Assembly: GCA_027449685.1 (NCBI GenBank)
Contig: DAIDLC010000001.1
Span: forward strand, 251,129 to 315,128
Direction of reading: 5' to 3'
Source of the DNA: Ferrovaceae bacterium
GTDB taxonomy: Bacteria > Pseudomonadota > Gammaproteobacteria > Burkholderiales > Ferrovaceae
Length of the DNA: 64,000 nt
The position numbers and the translations under genes are program-made. Every line of letters starts with the position of its first letter. Position 1 is the stretch's first letter. The notes below the pieces were generated by a model, which saw only the letters and a program-made list of their open reading frames with translations, made no database searches and was not told where the DNA came from. Shown in pieces: positions 20,749 to 30,820 of the stretch.

Positions 20749-21632
20749 ATGCGTCCGAAGCATACTGGCGTGAATTGGGTCTGTGGCCCCTGTGGGTGGA
20801 GCGGGCAGCGGGCGAGGCGGCGTGGCCTACTCCAACGCCAGCCCCGCAACCTGCATCCGGACAGCTTCCACCGGCTCTGCTGGTGCCGGCCCAGGGCTCG
20901 GTGCCTGCCGGGGGTTCTGGCAGCGAGGGTCTTGGGGTACCCGGCGCACCTTCTGCAGCACAGGTCTCCAGAAACCCGTCCGTGGAGGGGTTGACTCCCT
21001 GGGAGGAGATACAGCAACAGGTTCGGCACTGTCAACGCTGTGCCCTGCATCACCAACGTCAGCAAACGGTATTCGGCACTGGCGATGCGCATCCGGTCTG
21101 GCTGTTTGTGGGCGAGGGTCCGGGGGCCGAGGAGGACCGTCAGGGTCTGCCGTTTGTGGGGGAGTCGGGGCAACTGCTGGATCAGATGCTGCGTGCCCTG
21201 GGATTAAACCGCAGTCATCAGGTGTATATCGCCAATGTGGTCAAATGCCGCCCGCCGCATAATCGTACGCCCACCCACGAGGAATGCCAGCAGTGTCTGC
21301 CCTATCTGGCGCAGCAAATTCGTTGGTTGCGGCCACAGATCATCGTGGCCTTGGGCCGGGTGGCCGCGCAGGCCCTGTTGGCTAGCGATCAGCCCTTGAG
21401 CCAGTTGCGTGGCCAAACCTATGCTTTCGAGAGAATTCCTGTACGGGTGACGTGGCACCCGGCCTATTTGCTGCGCAACCCTGCCGACAAGGCCAAGGCC
21501 TGGGAAGATCTTTGCCAGGCGCAGCGATTGGTCAAAGGCTTGCAGGCTACTGATGAGACCGCGTCCCACTCTGATGCAGCGCTCAGTCCTCGTATTCCAC
21601 GTGACGGTAGCGCCGATACAGCAACCACATGA
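20745..21632 (+). CDS. uracil-DNA glycosylase, type 4 (Fe-S family)
   Basis: CQRCALHHQRQQTVFGTGDAHPVWLFVGEGPGAEEDRQGLPFVGESGQLLDQML, VYIANVVKCRPPHNRTPT, VTWHPAYLLRNP; ATGA overlap with rimI. Confidence 0.93.
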   Translation: MNASEAYWRELGLWPLWVERAAGEAAWPTPTPAPQPASGQLPPALLVPAQGSVPAGGSGSEGLGVPGAPSAAQVSRNPSVEGLTPWEEIQQQVRHCQRCALHHQRQQTVFGTGDAHPVWLFVGEGPGAEEDRQGLPFVGESGQLLDQMLRALGLNRSHQVYIANVVKCRPPHNRTPTHEECQQCLPYLAQQIRWLRPQIIVALGRVAAQALLASDQPLSQLRGQTYAFERIPVRVTWHPAYLLRNPADKAKAWEDLCQAQRLVKGLQATDETASHSDAALSPRIPRDGSADTATT

Positions 21633-22887
21633 TGCTGCTGATAAAGCACCCCAAGAGAATCACGCTCACATAAAACGAGGCTTCGGAGGGCACCAGTGCG
21701 TGCCCCAGCATATGCGGTAACCCCAATTTGTTCATGGTGCTGCGCAGGACGTGATCGCCGTGGATGACCAGGGCATAAACGCCCAGAAGCCCCAGGATGC
21801 TGATATTTTCGTTGAAGTTTTGCACGGCAATGCTATGGCCGGCGCCCATCAGTTGGTGTCCACGATGTTGCAGCAAGGCATTCATGGGGACCACAAAGAA
21901 CCCGGCCATGGCGCCCGCCAGGATCAGCAACCCGATGGCCAGATGCCATTCCCGCACAAACAACATGCCCAAAATGGCCCCTCCCATGCCGATACCCACG
22001 GGCAGGACCTTGAGGGAGCTTTCCAGGCGCACCCACTTGGCCGCTGCAATGGACCCCAGGGCAATGCCGATGGCGGACACGGCCGTGAGCTCGGTGGAAT
22101 GCTCCAGATCAAAATTCAATTGGAGTGTGGCCCATACCAGCACGATGAGCCGCAGCGTAGAGCCCACGCCCCAGAACAGCGTGGTGACGGCCAAAGAGAC
22201 CTTGCCCAGTGGGTCGCGCCACAACAGGACGAAGGAACGGGCAAAATCCACCATGATGAACCACGGGTTTTTGCGCGCTAGCGTGTGATCGCGCTTGACC
22301 CGAGGGATATAGAGATTGACCCAGGCGGCTGCCAGGTAGATGAGCAGGACGAAGGCGATGGACAGTTCGGGAATGTTGGGCACCGGCAAACCCGCCAAAC
22401 TGAAGCGCTGTTGAATCCACAGGTAGAGTGCCATGCCTGGTTTGAGCATGAATCCCCCCAACAGGGCTCCCAGGATGATGGCGATGACGGTCAAGCCTTC
22501 CATCCAGCTGTTGGCCACCACCAATTGGCTGGGAGGCAGGTATTCCGTCAGGATGCCATATTTGGCCGGCGAGTAGGCGGCAGCGCCCAACCCCACCAGC
22601 GCGTAGGCCAACAGCGGGTTGACTCCCCCCAGCATGGCCAGACAGCCAGCCAGCTTGATGATGTTGCTGATGAACATGACGCGCCCTTTGGGCAGGGCGT
22701 CGGAAAAGGCTCCCACAAAGGGGGCCAGCACGATATAGGACACCACGAAGAATTGCTGCAAAACCGGGATATATTCCGGCGGTGCCGCCCGTTCTTGTAG
22801 CAGGGCGATGGCTGCAAACAGCAACGCATTGTCGGCCAGCGCCGATAAAAACTGGGCCAGCAAAATGGTGTAAAAGCCGCGGTTCAT
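21583..22887 (-). CDS. lplT: lysophospholipid transporter LplT-like MFS protein
   Basis: NRGFYTILLAQFLSALADNALLFAAIALL, FVGAFSDALPKGRVMFISNIIKLAGC, YSPAKYGILTEYLPPSQLVVANSWMEGLTV. Confidence 0.88.
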   Translation of the reverse strand: MNRGFYTILLAQFLSALADNALLFAAIALLQERAAPPEYIPVLQQFFVVSYIVLAPFVGAFSDALPKGRVMFISNIIKLAGCLAMLGGVNPLLAYALVGLGAAAYSPAKYGILTEYLPPSQLVVANSWMEGLTVIAIILGALLGGFMLKPGMALYLWIQQRFSLAGLPVPNIPELSIAFVLLIYLAAAWVNLYIPRVKRDHTLARKNPWFIMVDFARSFVLLWRDPLGKVSLAVTTLFWGVGSTLRLIVLVWATLQLNFDLEHSTELTAVSAIGIALGSIAAAKWVRLESSLKVLPVGIGMGGAILGMLFVREWHLAIGLLILAGAMAGFFVVPMNALLQHRGHQLMGAGHSIAVQNFNENISILGLLGVYALVIHGDHVLRSTMNKLGLPHMLGHALVPSEASFYVSVILLGCFISSIMWLLYRRYRHVEYED

Positions 22888-22897
22888 TCCTGCTGCT

Positions 22898-24301
22898 TTA
22901 CAACACTTCGGCAGCGTAATCGGCTAGACGCGAGCGTTCGCCGCGTTGCAGCGTGATGTGTCCGCTATGGCGCCAACCCTTGAAACGATCCACGACGTAA
23001 GTCAGACCAGAACTTCCCTCGGTCAGATAGGGCGTGTCGATCTGGGCGATATTTCCCAGACAGACCACCTTGGTGCCAGGGCCGGCGCGCGTGATCAGGG
23101 TCTTCATTTGTTTTGGGGTCAGGTTTTGCGCTTCGTCGATGATCAGATACTTGTTGAGGAAGGTGCGCCCGCGCATGAAATTGAGGGATTTGATTTTGAT
23201 GCGGGAACGGACCAGATCGCGCGTGGCAGCGCGCCCCCAGTCTCCGGCCTCGTCATCGGTTTTGTTGAGTACGTCCAGGTTGTCTTCCAGGGCGCCCATC
23301 CAGGGGGTCATTTTTTCTTCTTCGGTACCCGGCAGAAAACCAATATCCTCCCCCACCGGAACCGTGACACGCGTCATGATGATTTCGCTGTAGAGTTTAT
23401 GTTCCAGCGTTTGCATCAGCCCCGCAGCCAGTGTGAGGAGAGTTTTTCCTGTGCCCGCCTGACCGAGCAGGGTGATGAAGTCCAGGTCGGGATTCATGAG
23501 CAGGTTGAGCGCGAAGTTTTGCTCGCGATTGGCAGCGCTAATCCCCCATACATTGTTTTTTTGCGAGGTGTAGTCCTTGAGCGTTTGCAGGATGGCCGTC
23601 TGACCATTGCGCTCCTTCACCTGGGCATAAAAGGGTTTGTCGTCCTGTTCCTGATAGACAAACTGATTGAGCAGAAATTGCGGGACCAGCGGACCTTGAA
23701 CACTGTACAGGGTACGGCCCTGTTCCTGCCAGGATTTCATGTCCTTGCCGTGGGATTCCCAGAAATCATGGGGTAGCTCCAGGGTGCCGGTATAGAGCAG
23801 ATCGGCATCTTCCAGCACCTTGTCGTTGAAATAGTCTTCGGCCTCCACGCCCAGGGCGCGCGCCTTGATGCGCATGTTGATATCTTTGCTGACCAGGATG
23901 ACGGCACGCTGGGGTTGGGCCCGCTTGAGCTCCAGGGCCACCCCCAGGATCTGGTTGTCAGCCTTGTCGCCCGCGAGCGTTGCCGGAATGCTGGAGCCAT
24001 TGAGGGTTTGCAGGAACAGTAACCCCGAGGGTGTGCGCAAGGTTTCGCGGGCCAAGGGAATGCCCGAGGTGATGTCCGCTTTTTTGGCGCGCGAGATGAT
24101 CTCATCCAGAAAACGGCTGACTTGCCGTGCGTTGCGCGCAACCTCTGTCATGCCTTTTTTGTTGTTGTCCAGTTCTTCTACGGTGACCATGGGCAAAAAA
24201 ACGTCATGTTCTTCAAACTGGAACAGACTGGTGGGGTCGTGCAAGAGAACGTTGGTGTCCAGCACGAACAGCTTGGTGGGTTGTGCAGATTTTCGGGCCA
24301 T
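22898..24301 (-). CDS. PhoH family protein with N-terminal PIN domain (PhoH2-like)
   Basis: KLFVLDTNVLLHDPTSLFQFEEHDVFLP PIN start; LLGQAGTGKTLLTLAAGL Walker A; RGRTFLNKYLIIDEAQNLTPKQMKTLITRAGPGTKVVCLGN. Confidence 0.93.
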   Translation of the reverse strand: MARKSAQPTKLFVLDTNVLLHDPTSLFQFEEHDVFLPMVTVEELDNNKKGMTEVARNARQVSRFLDEIISRAKKADITSGIPLARETLRTPSGLLFLQTLNGSSIPATLAGDKADNQILGVALELKRAQPQRAVILVSKDINMRIKARALGVEAEDYFNDKVLEDADLLYTGTLELPHDFWESHGKDMKSWQEQGRTLYSVQGPLVPQFLLNQFVYQEQDDKPFYAQVKERNGQTAILQTLKDYTSQKNNVWGISAANREQNFALNLLMNPDLDFITLLGQAGTGKTLLTLAAGLMQTLEHKLYSEIIMTRVTVPVGEDIGFLPGTEEEKMTPWMGALEDNLDVLNKTDDEAGDWGRAATRDLVRSRIKIKSLNFMRGRTFLNKYLIIDEAQNLTPKQMKTLITRAGPGTKVVCLGNIAQIDTPYLTEGSSGLTYVVDRFKGWRHSGHITLQRGERSRLADYAAEVL

Positions 24302-24310
24302 GGTCGGGAT

Positions 24311-24802
24311 TCAGGAATGAGAAGAAAGGGACTTGACCACGTCCAGGACGGCTTGGGCGTGGTGGGGTACGGCCACTTTGCGCCATTCCTGGCGCAGAAT
24401 GCCTGTGGCATCGATCACGAAAGTACTGCGCTCGATACCCCGGACCGGTTTTCCATAGAGCGTTTTTTCCTTGATGACGTCAAACAGTCCACACACCACC
24501 TCTTCGGTATCGCTAAGCAAGTGGAAAGGCAATTCCAGTTTGGCACGAAAGCGCTCGTGGGAGGCGATGCTATCGCGCGACAGGCCCAGAATGGTGCAAC
24601 CCAGGGTACGGAATTCTTCGAAGGAGGCCTTGAATTGCAAGCTCTCGTCGGTGCAACCCGGAGTGGCGTCACGGGGATAGAAATACAACACCAAAGGGGC
24701 ACCGCGCAGCGCGGAGAGCTGAATCTGCTGACCACCGGTGGCGGGCAAGGTGAAGTCGGGAACCGGTTCATTCAGTGTCATGGGGCTTCCTATGGAGATC
24801 AT
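24311..24802 (-). CDS. bcp: peroxiredoxin, BCP/PrxQ type
   Basis: DFTLPATGGQQIQLSALRGAPLVLYFYPRDATPGCTDESLQFKASFEEF. Confidence 0.93.
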   Translation of the reverse strand: MISIGSPMTLNEPVPDFTLPATGGQQIQLSALRGAPLVLYFYPRDATPGCTDESLQFKASFEEFRTLGCTILGLSRDSIASHERFRAKLELPFHLLSDTEEVVCGLFDVIKEKTLYGKPVRGIERSTFVIDATGILRQEWRKVAVPHHAQAVLDVVKSLSSHS

Positions 24803-24974
24803 CTGTGATATTTGGTTGGTTTAACCCAGACTCGCGGGCCGGGGGAATTGTTCCGCAACCGGGATCTGTTTTGAGGTTAAATGCGGACTGTGCGGCATTG
24901 TAGCCTGTTCGCTGGGGATAGTGGGGAGTTCACGGGGGCGTGGGGATTACCCCATCGTGTGGCCAGGACGGTGA

Positions 24975-25880
24975 TCATGGGGTAGAACCTTGAACCATCA
25001 AGGTCCCCGAGCGTCCGGGAACCGTGCCTGCTACCAGTGTGCCCAGTGGCAAACGCAGCGGATCCAGTCGGGCGCCAAACTGGGCCATGCCTTGCAGGCG
25101 GTATCCCTGCGCTTTCCAGCCGCGCAACAGATCCTCCAGTACGTGGGCCAGACGCAGCCCTTCCAGTTCGGCATGCAAGGTAAACACATGTCCGGTAGGG
25201 GCTTCTTCGCGTGTTAGTTCTAGCAGATGGGAGGCCACCGTGCTGGCCTCCAGTCCATCACAGCCAAGCAATTCATCCAGCGTGGGCAAGGTGGTGGGTA
25301 GCTGGGGGCATCCCTTGCTCCCATCAGCCAATACGGGCATAAAAGGGGTTGTGCCCCGACAATCAGAACACCAGAGAAAACCCTCCGAGTGGAGATAGTG
25401 CAGGGCGCTGTCGTTCATTTGCCAGCCTGCGGCACCATGCAATTGGGCCGGGTGCTCGAAGATGTCTTGATAGCGCTGTGCGGCGCGCTGCAACTGCTGG
25501 TGCGTCCACTGGGGTGTGGCCCGGGAGACGCCATCCTGCCAGGCAATGTGATCCCAGGTGTGAATGCCGGTTTCGAATCCGGCAGCCGCCACCTGACGCA
25601 TGACCTCACGTGTCCTGAGACCAATATCCGGACCTGGCAGCAAGGTACCGTAGAGCAAGGTTTTAAGCCCATAGTGCTCCAGCACCGAAGTGCGCTTGAC
25701 CTTTCCCAAAAAACCTTTGCGGAATACCCGTTTGATGGCACGTCCGGTGTGATCCGGACCCAGGCTGAAGAGGAAGGTGGCCCCGACCTCATGGGTGCGC
25801 AACAGTCTGACCAGAGCCGGCACGCCCTCCAGTGTGCCCCGCAAAGTATCCACATCAATTTTTAACACCAAGTCTCTCAT
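24975..25880 (-). CDS. polysaccharide deacetylase family protein, ArnD-like
   Basis: LKIDVDTLRGTLEGVPALVRLLRTHEVGATFLFSLGPDHTGRAIKRVFRKGF, GFETGIHTWDHIAWQDG, SDCRGTTPF; start at MRDLVLKIDVDT. Confidence 0.85.
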   Translation of the reverse strand: MRDLVLKIDVDTLRGTLEGVPALVRLLRTHEVGATFLFSLGPDHTGRAIKRVFRKGFLGKVKRTSVLEHYGLKTLLYGTLLPGPDIGLRTREVMRQVAAAGFETGIHTWDHIAWQDGVSRATPQWTHQQLQRAAQRYQDIFEHPAQLHGAAGWQMNDSALHYLHSEGFLWCSDCRGTTPFMPVLADGSKGCPQLPTTLPTLDELLGCDGLEASTVASHLLELTREEAPTGHVFTLHAELEGLRLAHVLEDLLRGWKAQGYRLQGMAQFGARLDPLRLPLGTLVAGTVPGRSGTLMVQGSTP

Positions 25881-26009
25881 CTTGTGACTATGTCCAATTT
25901 TGACGTGGGAAGCAAGTGCCCAGATTTCCCTGGGCGGCATTTTCGCGGCGGGTCGTGCCTGTGGCTCGTGTTAGAATGACGGATTATGTACTCCTAATGG
26001 TTTGAATTC

Positions 26010-27836
26010 ATGTCTCGACAACTACGCAACATTGCCATCATCGCCCACGTGGATCATGGCAAGACCACGCTGGTGGACAAGCTTCTGCAGCAGGCTGGTA
26101 CCTTTGCCGCCCATCAGCATGTGACCGAACGGGTCATGGATAGCAACGACCTGGAAAAGGAACGGGGCATTACCATTCTGGCCAAAAACTGTGCAGTCAC
26201 CTACGAAGGAACGCATATCAATATCGTCGATACGCCGGGTCATGCGGATTTTGGCGGGGAGGTAGAGCGCGTGCTGTCCATGGTGGATGGCGTGCTGTTG
26301 CTGGTGGACGCCGTGGAAGGCCCCATGCCACAAACCCGCTTCGTAACCCGCAAAGCCTTGGCACAGGGACTCAAACCCATCGTGGTGGTGAACAAGATCG
26401 ACCGTCCTGGCGCGCGACCTGACTGGGTGGTCAATCATACCTTCGATCTATTCGACAAATTGGGCGCCAGCGAAGAGCAACTGGATTTTCCGGTGGTGTA
26501 TGCCTCGGCCCTTCAGGGCTATGCTTCGCTTCAGGCCGGGCAAGCCGGTGCGGATATGCGCCCGTTGTTCGACACTATCCTGCAATATGTTCCGCAACGT
26601 GCGGGTGATCCCGAGGGCCCTTTGCAACTGCAAATCATTTCGCTGGACTACTCCAGTTTCGTGGGACGCATCGGCATTGGCCGGATTCGTCGCGGGCGCA
26701 TTCGCCCGGGACAAGAGGTGAGCGTATTGCGGGGTCCCGAGAGTCCCCCCAAAAAGGCCCGGGTCAATCAGGTACTGGGATTCAAGGGCCTGGAACGGGT
26801 ACAGTTCGATGTGGCCGAGGCAGGCGACATCGTTCTGGTCAATGGCATCGAGGATGTGGGCATTGGGGTCACCCTTACCGATCCGGACCATCCCGACGCC
26901 TTGCCCATGCTGGAAGTGGACGAACCCACCCTTACCATGAACTTTCAGGTGAACACCTCGCCCTTTGCCGGTCAGGAGGGCAAATTCGTCACCAGCCGCC
27001 AGGTGCGCGAACGTCTGGAACGGGAACTCATGAGCAACGTGGCCCTGCGCATGCAGGAAACCGATGACACGGACGTGTTTTTGGTGTCCGGCCGGGGTGA
27101 ATTGCATTTGACGATCCTGTTGGAAAACATGCGCCGCGAAGGCTACGAACTGGCCGTTTCGCGCCCCCGCGTGCTGCTCAAGGAGGTGAGTGGCGAGCGC
27201 TGTGAACCCTTTGAAATGCTTACCGTCGATGTGGAAGAGGGGCATCAGGGTACTGTGATGCAGGCTTTGGGCGAGCGGCGCGGTGACTTGCAGGACATGC
27301 AACCTGATGGACGTGGACGGGTGCGTTTGGACTATCGCATTCCTGCCCGGGGCCTGATCGGATTTCAGTCGGATTTTCTTACCATGACACGGGGCACGGG
27401 CCTCATGAGCCATGTGTTTGACGACTACGCACCCATGAAGCCGGACATTCCGGCACGTCGCAATGGGGTGTTGATATCCGCCGAACAGGGCGAGGCCGTG
27501 GCCTACTCCTTGTGGAAATTGCAGGAGCGGGGGCGCATGTTCGTGGTTCCGGGTGACCGGGTCTATGAGGGCATGATCATCGGTATTCACAGCCGTGACA
27601 ATGACCTGGTGGTCAATCCCGTCAAAACCAAACAGCTCACCAACATTCGTGCAGCCGGCAAGGACGAGGCCGTGGTCCTCACCCCTCCCGTAGGGATGAC
27701 CCTCGAATCAGCTATCGAGTTTATCGATGACGACGAACTGGTGGAAATTACCCCCAAAACCATCCGCCTGCGCAAGCGCCACCTGCTGGAACATGATCGC
27801 AAGCGCGCCGCACGCGGTGCCGAATCGGCCCCATGA
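26010..27836 (+). CDS. typA: ribosome-associated GTPase TypA/BipA
   Basis: [67 protein letters not shown]. Confidence 0.97.
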   Translation: MSRQLRNIAIIAHVDHGKTTLVDKLLQQAGTFAAHQHVTERVMDSNDLEKERGITILAKNCAVTYEGTHINIVDTPGHADFGGEVERVLSMVDGVLLLVDAVEGPMPQTRFVTRKALAQGLKPIVVVNKIDRPGARPDWVVNHTFDLFDKLGASEEQLDFPVVYASALQGYASLQAGQAGADMRPLFDTILQYVPQRAGDPEGPLQLQIISLDYSSFVGRIGIGRIRRGRIRPGQEVSVLRGPESPPKKARVNQVLGFKGLERVQFDVAEAGDIVLVNGIEDVGIGVTLTDPDHPDALPMLEVDEPTLTMNFQVNTSPFAGQEGKFVTSRQVRERLERELMSNVALRMQETDDTDVFLVSGRGELHLTILLENMRREGYELAVSRPRVLLKEVSGERCEPFEMLTVDVEEGHQGTVMQALGERRGDLQDMQPDGRGRVRLDYRIPARGLIGFQSDFLTMTRGTGLMSHVFDDYAPMKPDIPARRNGVLISAEQGEAVAYSLWKLQERGRMFVVPGDRVYEGMIIGIHSRDNDLVVNPVKTKQLTNIRAAGKDEAVVLTPPVGMTLESAIEFIDDDELVEITPKTIRLRKRHLLEHDRKRAARGAESAP

Positions 27837-28606
27837 GTGCGGTCATGGGTTTTGCCGGCCACTCGGGTGCTGGCAAAACCACTCTGCTGGAGCAGGTCAT
27901 TGCGCTCTTGCGCAGTTGGGGGCTGCGGGTTGCGCTGATCAAACATGCGCATCATCAGTTCGAGATCGACACCCCCGGTAAAGACTCCTGGCGGCATCGT
28001 CAGGCCGGAGCGCAAGAGGTGCTGATTGCCTCCAGCCGACGCTGGGCCCTGCTGCACGAACTGGGGGACGAGGCAGAGCCTACTCTGGAGTCCCTGCTGC
28101 GCCATCTGGCCCCCTGCGACCTGATCCTGGTGGAGGGGTTCAAGCAAGAGCCTATTCCCAAAATGGAAGTCTGGCGGGCTGCTCTAGGCGGCACACGGCT
28201 CAATACCAACGACCCCTGGATCATCGCGCTGGTCACGGATCAACCCCAGCCAGGGTTGCTCCCGTGCCTGGATATCGACGACCCGGAAGCCACGGCCCGG
28301 TTTTTGGTGCAGCGCTTCGATCTGGTGTTGCGGCCCTTGCAGACCAGTGCCGGCACGATTCACCTCAAGTACTTTGCCCAGTTGCGCGAACGTCTGCAAC
28401 GCACGCAGGAAATCGTGGCCATTGAACGGGGAATGCCCGTGGCCCAGCTGCTCACCCAACTGCAGTTGCGCGGTGGGATCTGGGCGGAGTGTTTTGCTCC
28501 CGGTCATTCCTATCGGGTCGCCGTCAATCAGGAGATGGTGGCGGATGAAACCCGGTTGCAAGATCAGGATGAAGTAGCCTTGCTGCCTCCGGTCACCGGA
28601 GGGTAA
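27833..28606 (+). CDS. MobB-MoaD fusion protein
   Basis: N-terminus [56 protein letters not shown] is MobB-like; C-terminus [13 protein letters not shown]...[31 protein letters not shown] is MoaD-like. Confidence 0.9.
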   Translation: MSAVMGFAGHSGAGKTTLLEQVIALLRSWGLRVALIKHAHHQFEIDTPGKDSWRHRQAGAQEVLIASSRRWALLHELGDEAEPTLESLLRHLAPCDLILVEGFKQEPIPKMEVWRAALGGTRLNTNDPWIIALVTDQPQPGLLPCLDIDDPEATARFLVQRFDLVLRPLQTSAGTIHLKYFAQLRERLQRTQEIVAIERGMPVAQLLTQLQLRGGIWAECFAPGHSYRVAVNQEMVADETRLQDQDEVALLPPVTGG

Positions 28607-28633
28607 AGGCCCGTCAGGACGAGTTAGGGGAGA

Positions 28634-29122
28634 GTGCCATTGACCGTTGTGGTGCAGTCAAACACGCTGGATGAATCGGCCCTGTTGCGTAACTTACGCC
28701 ATAGCCTGCCGCAGGCCGGGGCCATCGTCTCCTTTTTGGGGCAGGTGCGTTCCCTCAACGAGGGCGAGGCCATTTACACCCTGACGCTGGAACATTACCC
28801 GGGCATGACAGAAAAATCTCTGGCGCGTCTGGAGCAAGAGGCCAGAGCGCGCTGGGATCTCCTGGCCGTGGAAATTCATCATCGTGTGGGGAGTATGGAC
28901 GTGGGTGAGGCCATCGTCTTCGTGGCCGTGGCCAGCCACCACCGCCAACAAGCCTTTGCGGCCTGCGAATTTCTCATGGATCAACTCAAAACCACGGCGC
29001 CCTTCTGGAAACAGGAAGCCACAGCCCAGGGGACCCGCTGGGTTGCGGCCAAACACAGCGATGAACAGGCGCGCCTGCGCTGGGAACGCCAGGCGCAACC
29101 AGGAGGACCGGAAGAACTGTGA
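28634..29122 (+). CDS. moaE: molybdopterin synthase catalytic subunit MoaE
   Basis: GAIVSFLGQVRSLNEGEAIYTLTLEHYPGMTEKSLARLEQEARARWDLLAVEIHHRVGSMDVGEAIVFVAVAS, PFWKQE; GTG start. Confidence 0.93.
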   Translation: MPLTVVVQSNTLDESALLRNLRHSLPQAGAIVSFLGQVRSLNEGEAIYTLTLEHYPGMTEKSLARLEQEARARWDLLAVEIHHRVGSMDVGEAIVFVAVASHHRQQAFAACEFLMDQLKTTAPFWKQEATAQGTRWVAAKHSDEQARLRWERQAQPGGPEEL

Positions 29123-29134
29123 GCAAGGATCCAT

Positions 29135-29163
29135 TTGCGGGGTATCGTTCGAACGCGTACAAT
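29135..29163 (+). promoter_or_regulatory. putative sigma-70 promoter of RND operon with palindrome in spacer
   Basis: TTGCGG-N17-TACAAT; spacer contains the perfect palindrome CGTTCGAACG (29146-29155). Confidence 0.4.
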
Positions 29164-29169
29164 AGGATT

Positions 29170-30732
29170 GTGAGAATTCCTGTTGCCATTACCCTCTTCA
29201 TCCCAGTCCAAACCGTGCCACGCGTCCGTCGTTTGTGTCGCTGGAGCGTACTGTCCGTTCTTGGCATCTTGGCCTTGACAGCCTGCGCTCCGGTGGGGCC
29301 CGATTTTGTCCGTCCGGCACCCCCCCAGACCACGGTTGACGGTTCCGCTGCTTCTTCGGGAGCAACCGTGGGCAGCGCGGGGGCCTTTGGGGCCGCGCAG
29401 CATTTCAGCACAGGAAACGCTCTCCAAAGCGGAGCCTGGTGGCAGCAGTTTGGCTCACCCAAGCTCGATGCGCTCATCGCCAGCGCCCTGCAAAACAATC
29501 CTTCCATCGAGGCGGCTACAGCTGCACTGGCCAATGCGCGTGAATTTGCCGTGGCCCAGTCCGATAACCTGCTGGTTCCCAGTGTGGATGCTCAGGCAGG
29601 CCAGACCCGGGAAAAGATTTCCACGGCGGCTTTCGGCTTGCCCGGAAATTCGCCTTCCTTCAGCCTCACCAACGTGTCGGTCAATGTGGGCTACACGCTG
29701 GATTTTTTTGGGGCCAATCGCCGTAAACTGGAGGGGCTGGCGGCCCAGACCGATATGCAGGCCTGGCTGCTGCAAGGTGCGCGCCAAACACTGGCCGCCA
29801 ATATCGTGACCACGGCTCTTCTCGAGGCCGGTTTGCGCTCCACGATCGATGCCACGCAAGCCATCGTGGCCGATCAGAGGGACCTGCTGCAAATCCTGAG
29901 CCAACGCGCAGCACTGGGCGCCGTATCGGAAACCGACGTGCAAAACCAGCGCGCCCTATGGGCGCAAGCCAAGGCGGGATTGCCCCCACTGAACCAACAA
30001 TTGGCGCAGGCGCGCCATCAGCTGGCGGCTTATCTGGGCAAGACGCCCAATGCTCAGGAGTTGCCCGAATTTCATCTGGCCGACTTCACCCTTCCGGTGA
30101 ACTTGCCCTTGAGTGTGCCCTCGCAACTGGTGCGCCAACGCCCCGACATTCTGGCTAGCGAGGCCCAATGGCATCAGGCCACGGCATCCCTGGGAATGAC
30201 CATTGCCAGCGTGTATCCCAATATAACGCTGTCGGCGGGTATGGGGGCCATGGCCCTGCAGCCGGGCAATGTGTTCAATGCAGCCTCATCCGTCTGGAAC
30301 CTGGGAACCAATATCACACAGCCCTTGTTTCACGGAGGGGCCCTCATTGCCGAGCAACATGCTGCCGAAGCCGCATTGCAACAATCCGCCGCTTTGTACC
30401 GGCAAACGGTGATTGCCGCTTTCCAGAACGTGGCCGACGTGTTACAGGCGTTGCACAACGATGCGCTGACGCTGGAAGCGCAAACCCAAAATGCCACGGC
30501 CTACGCCCAAAATCTCTCCCGCGCCCAGGCCCAGTTGGCGCTGGGCGCTCTGGGATACCCCGAGCTGTTGGGGGCCAAGACCCGGGCCGAACAGGCGCAC
30601 GTTGCCCAAACCCAGGCTCAGGTGCAACGTTTGTCGGATACCGCAGCCTTGTATCTGGCTTTGGGAGGGAGCTGGCAACCTCCGCTCCCGGCCAACACGG
30701 CGGCTGGTGCCCAGTCTGCCTCTGGCCAGTGA
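29170..30732 (+). CDS. RND efflux outer membrane lipoprotein, NodT/OprM family
   Basis: LTACAPVGPDFVRPAPPQ, WWQQFGSPKLDALIASALQNNPSIEAATAAL; ORF open from 29119, start placed after the putative promoter (GTG 29170). Confidence 0.88.
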   Translation: MRIPVAITLFIPVQTVPRVRRLCRWSVLSVLGILALTACAPVGPDFVRPAPPQTTVDGSAASSGATVGSAGAFGAAQHFSTGNALQSGAWWQQFGSPKLDALIASALQNNPSIEAATAALANAREFAVAQSDNLLVPSVDAQAGQTREKISTAAFGLPGNSPSFSLTNVSVNVGYTLDFFGANRRKLEGLAAQTDMQAWLLQGARQTLAANIVTTALLEAGLRSTIDATQAIVADQRDLLQILSQRAALGAVSETDVQNQRALWAQAKAGLPPLNQQLAQARHQLAAYLGKTPNAQELPEFHLADFTLPVNLPLSVPSQLVRQRPDILASEAQWHQATASLGMTIASVYPNITLSAGMGAMALQPGNVFNAASSVWNLGTNITQPLFHGGALIAEQHAAEAALQQSAALYRQTVIAAFQNVADVLQALHNDALTLEAQTQNATAYAQNLSRAQAQLALGALGYPELLGAKTRAEQAHVAQTQAQVQRLSDTAALYLALGGSWQPPLPANTAAGAQSASGQ

Positions 30733-30820
30733 TGAACCCCGCTCTTGAGCGTATTGCGGGACCGGGGGCCTGTGTACCAAACTCGAATGTTTTGTCGTTT
30801 TTTGTCCGAGAATATCGCCC

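Noticed and set aside
22946-23776. 276-aa plus-strand ORF
   Set aside because: Antisense to phoH; composition artefact
26448-27590. 380-aa minus-strand ORF
   Set aside because: Antisense shadow of typA; His/Gln-rich composition without family signature
29119-29169. Start of outer membrane lipoprotein at the moaE overlap (ATGA-like coupling)
   Set aside because: A promoter-like sequence lies inside this extension and the signal peptide begins later, so the extension is probably not translated
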